DNA of 64,000 nucleotides from Oxalicibacterium flavum (GTDB taxonomy: Bacteria > Pseudomonadota > Gammaproteobacteria > Burkholderiales > Burkholderiaceae_D), in NCBI RefSeq assembly GCF_014635065.1, contig NZ_BMCG01000005.1, forward strand, positions 124,001 through 188,000. The letters are read 5' to 3'. A program made the position numbers and the translations under genes. Shown here in pieces: positions 57,110 through 64,000 of this stretch. Below the pieces are notes generated by a model. That model did not search any database. It was not told the origin of the DNA and saw only the letters and a program-made list of their open reading frames with translations. Within the stretch, counting starts at the first letter, position 1, and each line of letters opens with the position of its first letter.

Positions 57110-57128
57110 CGACACACGGCGCATCGAC

Positions 57129-57156
57129 AAAAAGCCGGCAATCGCCGGCTTTTTTC
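57129..57156. terminator. Terminator of secF
   Basis: AAAGCCGGC (57131-57139) pairs with GCCGGCTTT (57144-57152) around a 4-nt loop, with more T following and A preceding. It can also end the convergent nhaA transcript. Confidence 0.85.
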
Positions 57157-57176
57157 ATTTCCAGTATGCGGATGCG

Positions 57177-58520
57177 TCAGCCCCTTCGTCTGGCGTAAAT
57201 CACGCCCCACGCCAGTCCGCCGACTGCCGCCGTCAGCGAGGCAAGCAGTACGCCAAGCTTGGCCGCATCCAGCAGGGCAGCCGAGTCGAAGGCCAGCGTG
57301 GCGATGAAGATCGACATCGTGAAGCCGATCCCTGCGAGCAGGCCGACCAGCGTGATGCCGGCCCATGTCACGTGCGGCGGCAGACTGCACAGTCCGGAGC
57401 GCACGGCGATGAAACTGGCGCCGATCACGCCCAGCGGCTTGCCGAGCACAAGCGCAGCGGCGGTGCCCAGCATGACCGTTTGCGCACCGTCCAGCGTCAG
57501 GTCGATGCCGTTGAGGCTGACGCCGGCATTGGCCAACGCGAACACCGGCATCACGCCATAGGCAACCCACGGATGCAGTGCCATCTGCACCCGGCTGACG
57601 GGGGCCAGCAGGTTGCGTTGTGCAAGCCGGAGCTGCTTGAGCGATTGCGAAAAGCGGTATGGCGCTTCCGATGAGGATAGCTGCATGCGCAGCTCCTGCA
57701 GTGCCTGTGTGGCGCTGTCGAGCGGCTGGCTGCGGGTGCGTGCCGGCAGTACCGGCGTCATCAGGCCCAGCATCACGCCTGCCAGCGTGGGATGGGCGCC
57801 GGTCTGCAGCAGGCCGAGCCACAGCACCGCACCGGGAACGAGATAGGCCCATGCCGTGCCGATGCCGATTGACTGCATGGCCCAGATCATCAGCAGCGCG
57901 GCGCCGATGACGAACAGGCCGCTGTAGTCCAGTCCGCCCGAATAGAAGAGGGCGATGGTGATGACCGCCGCGATGTCGTCGATGATCGCCAGCGCTAGCA
58001 GGAAGACGCGCACATTCCCCGGAATCGAGCGGCCCAGCAGTGCGAGTACGCCGACCGCAAAGGCGATGTCGGTAGCGGTCGGCACCGCCCAGCCCTGCCA
58101 GTGTGCACCGCCGCCGTTGACGAGCAGATAGAGCAGGGCGGGCACCGCGACGCCGCCGGCGGCCGCGATCAACGGCAGTGCCGCCAGCCGCATGCTGGCG
58201 AGCGCGCCTTCGTGAATCTCGCGGCGGATTTCCATGCCGACGACGAGAAAGAAGATGGTCACCAGACCGTCGTTGACCCAGAAATGCAGTGATTGCGTGA
58301 AATGCCATGCACCGACACCCAGGCTCAATGGCGCATGCCAGAAGGCGTGGTAGTGCGCTGCCAGCGGCGAATTGGCCAGCAGCAGGGCAAGCGCAGCCGC
58401 GGCCAGCAGCACCATGCCGCTGAAGGCTTCGATATGGAGGAAACGTTCGAGGGTGGAAAAGGCGCGTTCGGCAAGGCGTTGCGCGCGCGGCAGGGACTGC
58501 CGGGGCGAGGGTCGGGTCAT
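57177..58520 (-). CDS. nhaA: Na+/H+ antiporter NhaA
   Basis: 447 aa from the ATG at 58520. The ion site is present: Asp151 in [18 protein letters not shown] and Asp181-Asp182 in [20 protein letters not shown]. The pH-sensing and helix regions ([33 protein letters not shown]) match the family. It exports Na+ in exchange for protons. The MarR gene lies 83 nt upstream on the same strand and could share the transcript. Confidence 0.94.
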   Translation of the reverse strand: MTRPSPRQSLPRAQRLAERAFSTLERFLHIEAFSGMVLLAAAALALLLANSPLAAHYHAFWHAPLSLGVGAWHFTQSLHFWVNDGLVTIFFLVVGMEIRREIHEGALASMRLAALPLIAAAGGVAVPALLYLLVNGGGAHWQGWAVPTATDIAFAVGVLALLGRSIPGNVRVFLLALAIIDDIAAVITIALFYSGGLDYSGLFVIGAALLMIWAMQSIGIGTAWAYLVPGAVLWLGLLQTGAHPTLAGVMLGLMTPVLPARTRSQPLDSATQALQELRMQLSSSEAPYRFSQSLKQLRLAQRNLLAPVSRVQMALHPWVAYGVMPVFALANAGVSLNGIDLTLDGAQTVMLGTAAALVLGKPLGVIGASFIAVRSGLCSLPPHVTWAGITLVGLLAGIGFTMSIFIATLAFDSAALLDAAKLGVLLASLTAAVGGLAWGVIYARRRG

Positions 58521-58603
58521 GGTCGTGCGATCTCCGCGTGGCGGCCCGACCATCGCATTAACCTGTTGCGCCGCCCGATGCGGTACCAACACCCGCACTC
58601 ATT

Positions 58604-59077
58604 CTAACCGATCTGGTCGGTCTCGTTCCCGTTGCAGGAAAGACGGTCTTCCTGCTGCAGATGATTGCGCAGTTTGGTCAGTTGCCGTTCAAGGGCCTCG
58701 AAGTCCTGCTCGCCATATTCGAGGAACGGTTGCTTGCAATAGGCGACGTGTGGCGCAAAGATACGTTCGAACTCACGTTCGCCACTCTCGGTAAGGCGCA
58801 CGATCGTGCAGCGCCGATCCTCGCGTTGCGTGACGCGCGTGACCAGCTTGCGCTCTTCCAGCCGATCGACCACGCCGGTCAGCGTGCCCTTGGTGATCAG
58901 CGTCTTTTCGCCCAGTTCCTTGAAGGTCATGCCGGCCGTATTGCCAAGGGTGGCGACGATGTCGAACTGGGCCGGCGTGAGGCCGGTGCGACGGCGCAGG
59001 TTGCCGTGCGCGAGTCGTTCGAATGCCTGATAGCACTCTGCGAGAAGCCGGATGCTGCGAAGATAACGTTCACGCAT
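58604..59077 (-). CDS. MarR-family transcriptional regulator
   Basis: 157 aa from the ATG at 59077. The winged HTH runs from about residue 33 (TPAQFDIVATLGNTAGMTFKELGEKTLITKGTLTGVVDRLE) to the wing VTRVTQREDRRCTIVRLTESG. An upstream ATG at 59116 lies inside the yceI terminator hairpin, so it was rejected as start. It lies downstream of the cytochrome b561-yceI-yceI group and upstream of nhaA. A 14-bp palindrome before the cytochrome gene is a candidate target. Confidence 0.88.
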   Translation of the reverse strand: MRERYLRSIRLLAECYQAFERLAHGNLRRRTGLTPAQFDIVATLGNTAGMTFKELGEKTLITKGTLTGVVDRLEERKLVTRVTQREDRRCTIVRLTESGEREFERIFAPHVAYCKQPFLEYGEQDFEALERQLTKLRNHLQQEDRLSCNGNETDQIG

Positions 59078-59096
59078 TTTTCTCTGAATATCGAAT

Positions 59097-59126
59097 GAAA
59101 AAAGGCCGACGTCCATGCCGTCGGCC
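59097..59126 (-). terminator. Terminator of the yceI operon
   Basis: GGCCGACG (59104-59111) and CGTCGGCC (59119-59126) form an 8-bp stem with a 7-nt loop. On the minus strand it is followed by TTTTTT. It ends the cytochrome b561-yceI-yceI transcript about 25 nt after the last stop. Confidence 0.85.
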
Positions 59127-59150
59127 CCGATGTCGCTGACGTCAATGATA

Positions 59151-59717
59151 TCAGTCGGCTTTCAGGGCTTCCACCTGAATGGCCAGCTTCACGTTGGGCG
59201 AGAAGCGCGGCAGGCCGTAGTTCATGCCGAAATCGCTGCGCTTGAATTCGCCCGATGCATCGGCGCCGCATACTTCGCGCTTGAGCATCGGATGTTCGAT
59301 GCACTTGAACGAGTTGATGGTCAGTTTGACGGGCTTGGTCACGCCCAGCAGCGTCAGTTCGCCATCGACTTCCGAAGGCGTGTCGCCCTTGTACTTGATC
59401 GATTTGCTCTTGTAGGTGATGGTCGGATATTTCTCGACGTTGAACAGATCGGCGTTGCGGGCATGCTCGTTCATCTTGTCGTGGCCGAAATCGATCGATG
59501 CCGCATCGATGGCGATGTCGAGCGAGCCGGTCTTGGCGGCGCGGTCCAGCACCACGGTGCCGCTGGTCTTGTTGAACTTGCCGCGCCAGAACGAGATGCC
59601 CATGTGATCGGCTTCAAAGCTCGGATAGGTATGGCTGGGCTCGATGTTGTAGGTCTGCGCGAAGACAGAGGTGCTGCCGGCTGCGAGCAGGCAGAGCAGG
59701 GCGATTTTCGACTTCAT
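59151..59717 (-). CDS. YceI family periplasmic protein (first of two)
   Basis: 188 aa with the signal peptide KSKIALLCLLAAGSTSVFA. The lipocalin-like YceI fold shows YNIEPSHTYPSFEADHMG at the mature N-terminus, SGTVVLDRAAKTGSLDIAIDA and VDGELTLLGVTKPVKLTIN. YceI proteins bind isoprenoid-like lipids in their barrel; physiological roles are unclear. The ribosome site CAGGAG precedes the ATG at 59717. It is the last gene before the terminator; the other yceI gene ends 49 nt upstream. Confidence 0.9.
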   Translation of the reverse strand: MKSKIALLCLLAAGSTSVFAQTYNIEPSHTYPSFEADHMGISFWRGKFNKTSGTVVLDRAAKTGSLDIAIDAASIDFGHDKMNEHARNADLFNVEKYPTITYKSKSIKYKGDTPSEVDGELTLLGVTKPVKLTINSFKCIEHPMLKREVCGADASGEFKRSDFGMNYGLPRFSPNVKLAIQVEALKAD

Positions 59718-59766
59718 GGGTAGAGGCTCCTGTTGGTGTGAATGATGAAACTGCGGGGAATGCAAT

Positions 59767-60327
59767 TTACTGCGCAACGACACGAAACTTGATGGTGACC
59801 TCATCGGCGACGATGCTGGTGTCCTTCCACTCGCCATCGCCAATGCCGTAGGTCAGGCGCTTGATCGGCAGCGTGCCTTCGAACACCTGGGCTGCGCCGT
59901 CTTTTCCGACCGTCAGCGGAAAACTCACATCGGTGGTCTTGCCCTTGATGGTCAGCTTGCCGCTGACATCGAGCTTGTTGGCGGCGCCGGGCTTGATCTG
60001 GGTCGAGACGAAGGTGGCCTTGGGATGCTGCGCGGTGTTGAACCATTCCTTCTTCTGCACTTCCTTGTTGTAGTCCGGGTCGCCGAGATCGAAGCTGGCG
60101 ACGTCGATTTCCACATTGGCTTTCGATGCATCGGGTTTGGCCGCGTCATAGGCGATGTCGGCGGTGAATTTCCTGAACTGCGCATCGACCGGCACGTTCA
60201 TCTGCTTGAACGTGATGGTGACCTTGCTTTTGGCGGCATCGGCCTTGAGAGCGGTGGCTGCGAGCACAGGCAGGGCCAGGGCAAGGCCGGCGAGGGCGAT
60301 CCAGCGTACGGGTTTGCTTGCGAACAT
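59767..60327 (-). CDS. YceI family periplasmic protein (second copy)
   Basis: 186 aa with the signal peptide FASKPVRWIALAGLALALPV ending near LAATA. The barrel blocks are SKVTITFKQMNVPVDAQFRKF, VEIDVASFDLGDPDYNKEV and VSGKLTIKGKTTDVSFPLTV. It is clearly diverged from its neighbour at 59151, so the pair is not a recent duplication. It starts 23 nt after the cytochrome b561 stop, which argues for one operon. Confidence 0.9.
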   Translation of the reverse strand: MFASKPVRWIALAGLALALPVLAATALKADAAKSKVTITFKQMNVPVDAQFRKFTADIAYDAAKPDASKANVEIDVASFDLGDPDYNKEVQKKEWFNTAQHPKATFVSTQIKPGAANKLDVSGKLTIKGKTTDVSFPLTVGKDGAAQVFEGTLPIKRLTYGIGDGEWKDTSIVADEVTIKFRVVAQ

Positions 60328-60350
60328 GGGAATCCTTTCGGGATGAGGGA

Positions 60351-60887
60351 TCAGGGCAGCATGCGTTGCAGCGTGCGGTCCCTGTCGATGAATTGGTGCT
60401 TGGCGACGGCGAGCACATGCACAACGAACACGCCGAGCAGCAGCATGTTCAACCAGTAATGCACGAGCTTGAGCAGCGCGCGCAATTCGGGGTCGGGGGC
60501 GATCCAGACCGGCATCGGCCAGATGCCCAGATAGGTGACGGGCACGCCGGCTGCGAGGCTGTAGAAATAGCCGGACAGCGGAATGGCGAAGATCAGCACA
60601 TAGAGCAGTCCATGTGCCAGATGGGCTGCCGCATGCTGCCAGGCGGGCATGGGCGAGGCATAGGCTGGCGCCGCATGCGTAAGACGCCACAGCAGCCGCA
60701 GGCAGGCCAGACCGAAAATCGTGATGCCCGCCCACTTGTGCCATGAAAAGTACTTGAGTTTGGTCGGTGTGATGCCGGGGATATCGACCATGGTCAATCC
60801 GAGCAGAAAGGTCGCGATGATCGCGATCGCCATCAGCCAGTGCAACGCGATGGCGGTCAGGGTATAGCGAGGGGCGCGGGCGGACAT
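60351..60887 (-). CDS. Cytochrome b561 family protein
   Basis: 178 aa with four helices. The haem ligand histidines fit those in ALHWLMA, SWHKWAG, HLAHGLLYV and KLVHYWLN or FVVHVLAV. It moves electrons between periplasm and quinone pool. This gene and two yceI genes in one run is a recurring set in proteobacteria. A palindrome and a TATATT -10 element lie directly upstream. Confidence 0.9.
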   Translation of the reverse strand: MSARAPRYTLTAIALHWLMAIAIIATFLLGLTMVDIPGITPTKLKYFSWHKWAGITIFGLACLRLLWRLTHAAPAYASPMPAWQHAAAHLAHGLLYVLIFAIPLSGYFYSLAAGVPVTYLGIWPMPVWIAPDPELRALLKLVHYWLNMLLLGVFVVHVLAVAKHQFIDRDRTLQRMLP

Positions 60888-60908
60888 GGCTTGAATTTTT
60901 CTTAAACA

Positions 60909-60922
60909 GTTCTAATTAGAAC
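60909..60922. promoter_or_regulatory. Perfect 14-bp palindrome GTTCTAATTAGAAC
   Basis: A perfect inverted repeat without spacer, 22 nt before the cytochrome b561 ATG. It abuts a -10-like TATATT (60924-60929, minus strand) and covers the predicted transcription start. Size and symmetry fit a MarR-dimer operator. Confidence 0.65.
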
Positions 60923-60923
60923 G

Positions 60924-60929
60924 AATATA
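60924..60929 (-). promoter_or_regulatory. -10 element of the cytochrome b561-yceI operon
   Basis: TATATT on the minus strand, just upstream of the palindrome. The -35 would fall in the purB terminator hairpin and is not well conserved. Confidence 0.45.
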
Positions 60930-60935
60930 GCAAAA

Positions 60936-60981
60936 CAAAAGAAGCCGTGCAGCCCGTTCGTTGAGAGGGTTGCACGGCTTC
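60936..60981 (-). terminator. Terminator of purB
   Basis: GAAGCCGTGCA (60941-60951) pairs with TGCACGGCTTC (60971-60981). On the minus strand TTTTGTTTTG follows. It lies between purB and the cytochrome gene. Confidence 0.8.
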
Positions 60982-61049
60982 TGACGGATGCGCGGTGAAA
61001 AGTTGCCGGATCCTGGAATCGTCGTTGCTGACGACCCCGGCCCGCCGGG

Positions 61050-62612
<1,563 letters not shown>

Positions 62613-62622
62613 CTACGCATCC

Positions 62623-63231
62623 ATGAAACTGATTGGTTCCCTCGGCAGTCCTTATGTGCGCAAGGTCCGTATAGTGATGCTGGAAAAGCGGATCGAATAC
62701 GACTTCGTGCTCGAGAACGTGTGGTCGCCCAATACCACGATTCAGCAGTCCAATCCGCTCGGCAAGGTGCCCTGCCTGGTGATGGAAGACGGCGGCGCGA
62801 TGTTCGATTCGCGCGTGATCGTCGAATATCTCGATACCCTGACGCCGGTCGGCAAGCTGATTCCGCCGAACGGCCGCGAGCGTGCCGAGGTCAAGTGCTG
62901 GGAAGCGCTGGCCGACGGCGTGCTCGATGCCGGCATGCTGCTGCGCCTCGAGAGGACATTGCGGCCCGAAGAGCAACGCAGCCAGTCGTGGATGGACCGC
63001 CAGATGACGAAGATCACGAGCGGTTTGCAGGCGATGGAAACCGGGCTCAAGGACAAGGCATTCTGCGCCGGCACGCATTACAGTCTGGCCGATGTGGCCG
63101 TCGGCTGTGTGCTGGGTTGGCTGGATTTTCGTTTTCCCGAAATCGTCTGGCGTGGCGAGTATCCGGCGCTCGAAAAGCTGTTCGAGAAATTGTCCGAACG
63201 CCCATCGTTCAAGGAAACGCTGCCGCAATAA
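62623..63231 (+). CDS. Glutathione S-transferase family protein
   Basis: 202 aa. The N-terminal thioredoxin-fold domain is MKLIGSLGSPYVRKVRIVML with the active Ser/Tyr region at SPYVRKV, and the glutathione-binding turn NPLGKVPCLV with the DSRVIVEYLD motif. A helical C-terminal domain includes HYSLADVAVGCVLGWLDFR. It resembles the YibF type. The substrate is unknown. A terminator follows. Confidence 0.9.
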   Translation: MKLIGSLGSPYVRKVRIVMLEKRIEYDFVLENVWSPNTTIQQSNPLGKVPCLVMEDGGAMFDSRVIVEYLDTLTPVGKLIPPNGRERAEVKCWEALADGVLDAGMLLRLERTLRPEEQRSQSWMDRQMTKITSGLQAMETGLKDKAFCAGTHYSLADVAVGCVLGWLDFRFPEIVWRGEYPALEKLFEKLSERPSFKETLPQ

Positions 63232-63250
63232 AGGCAGGTCGCCGAACAAG

Positions 63251-63276
63251 AAAAGGGACGCCGAAGCGTCCCTTTT
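63251..63276. terminator. Terminator between the GST gene and bfr
   Basis: AAAAGGGACGC (63251-63261) pairs with GCGTCCCTTTT (63266-63276) around CGAA. The symmetric ends let it act in both directions for these convergent genes. Confidence 0.85.
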
Positions 63277-63293
63277 CATTCCGGCAACAAATC

Positions 63294-63770
63294 TTATTCT
63301 TCCGTGATCATCTGTGCCTGCAGGTAATTCTGGATGCCGACCTTCTCGATCAGGTCGAGCTGGGTTTCCAGCCAGTCGATGTGTTCCTCGGTGTCGTCCA
63401 GGATGTACTGGAACAGTTCGCGCGAGACGTAGTCACCGACGGCTTCGCAGGCGGCGATGCCTTCCTTGACGGTCTTCTGTGCGGCCTTTTCCAGCTCCAG
63501 ATCGCAGCCCAGCATTTCCGGCGTGGTTTCGCCGATCATCAGCTTGTGCAGCGCTTGCAGGTTGGGCAGACCGTCGAGCATCAGGATGCGGTCGATCAGC
63601 TTGTCGGCGTGCTTCATTTCGCCGATCGATTCCTCGTATTCCTTCTTGGCGATCTTTTCGAAACCCCAGTGCTTGTACATGCGTGCATGCAGAAAGTACT
63701 GGTTGATCGCGGTGAGTTCATTGGTGAGCTGCGCGTTGAGCAGCTTGATGACGTTGCTGTCGCCTTTCAT
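63294..63770 (-). CDS. bfr: Bacterioferritin
   Basis: 158 aa from the ATG at 63770 ([15 protein letters not shown]), the standard length. Met52 in GEMKHAD is the haem ligand. Ferroxidase residues Glu18, Glu51, His54, Glu94 and His130 match E. coli Bfr numbering, but residue 127 is Thr (DDTEEH) where E. coli has Glu. Glu128 might substitute. It stores iron and detoxifies Fe2+/H2O2 in 24-mer shells. No bfd gene is visible next to it. Confidence 0.94.
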   Translation of the reverse strand: MKGDSNVIKLLNAQLTNELTAINQYFLHARMYKHWGFEKIAKKEYEESIGEMKHADKLIDRILMLDGLPNLQALHKLMIGETTPEMLGCDLELEKAAQKTVKEGIAACEAVGDYVSRELFQYILDDTEEHIDWLETQLDLIEKVGIQNYLQAQMITEE

Positions 63771-64000
63771 GGGGGGCCTCTGTTCGGTGGGATGATGGGG
63801 ATGCAAAGGAAACCCATGCATCAGTCAGGCGCACATGATAGTCGAAGAAGAGCGATTTTGTGCCATTTTGCCTGCATTTTGTTAGCCGGAATCATTCGTG
63901 TTTCTATTGCTGCAAGCAAGGCGTGGCGCGGGTTTGCGGCGATTGCCGATGGAACGGGCGTGCGGCAATGGATGATCTTCCGCCCCAAGAAAAAAGCGCC
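63771..64000. other. Region upstream of bfr to the window end
   Basis: 230 nt with no supported gene. It must hold the bfr promoter, which was not recognised. The ribosome site region before bfr is a run of Gs and Cs (GAGGCCCCCC) rather than a classical site. The last bases (AAGAAAAAAGCGCC) look like the left side of a terminator stem cut by the window edge. Confidence 0.4.

Noticed and set aside
59151-60327. Recent tandem duplication of yceI
   Set aside because: The two proteins share only the family fold and scattered motifs, so they diverged long ago or were brought together.

Overview
The window is a chromosomal segment of a high-GC betaproteobacterium of the order Burkholderiales. The best guess is family Oxalobacteraceae (Herminiimonas, Noviherbaspirillum or Massilia type); the genus cannot be fixed by eye. 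The evidence is the set of neighbourhoods: ruvAB, thiSGE, thrB with a DUF2782 gene and polA, Rieske-xseB-ispA-dxs-folE2, glcDEF, pilTU, recG-oxyR-ubiA, and queA-tgt-yajC-secD-secF. No rRNA, tRNA, CRISPR array, prophage or complete insertion sequence was recognised.

Layout. 1-3.9 kb: the end of ruvA, ruvB, a YaiI-family gene, a FAH/hydratase-family enzyme and a YbhP-like endonuclease/exonuclease/phosphatase protein. 3.9-5.8 kb: an AT-rich insert with one gene for a DUF262 + HNH (GmrSD-like) protein, a candidate defence gene. 5.9-21.5 kb: valS, thiS-thiG-thiE, uvrD, a sugar-dehydrogenase lipoprotein with a DUF2231 membrane protein, thrB and a BPSS1780-like membrane protein, a DUF2782 gene divergent from polA, and a TAT-exported dienelactone hydrolase. 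21.6-30.2 kb: a ZIP metal transporter, a sulfurtransferase and EamA exporter, a lone Rieske oxygenase, the isoprenoid run xseB-ispA-dxs, and folE2. REP-like hairpins lie in the gaps at 22.5 and 30.1 kb.

30.2-40 kb: a PduO-type adenosyltransferase, a LysR regulator, glcDEF for glycolate oxidation, a stretch of small envelope or hypothetical genes, and a small AT-richer module. That module is a divergent XRE repressor, a Gln-rich lipoprotein, a DUF2628 protein and a TM2-like protein, with two copies of a TACG-N5-CGTA operator-like palindrome between regulator and operon. 40-49.3 kb: glutathione peroxidase, pilU and pilT, yggS-proC, an RcnB-like protein, an MFS exporter with an SDR, ubiA and oxyR. 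49.3-64 kb: recG; queA-tgt-yajC-secD-secF; nhaA; a MarR regulator; two yceI genes and cytochrome b561 behind a perfect 14-bp palindrome; purB; a GST; bacterioferritin.

Most of the window is core metabolism and housekeeping. The accessory or least explained parts are the GmrSD-like insert, the XRE-lipoprotein-DUF2628 module, the cytochrome b561/YceI/MarR group, and the ZIP promoter with an overlapping palindrome. GC statements are by eye. Function calls rest on motifs and family resemblance read from the sequence; no database search was run.
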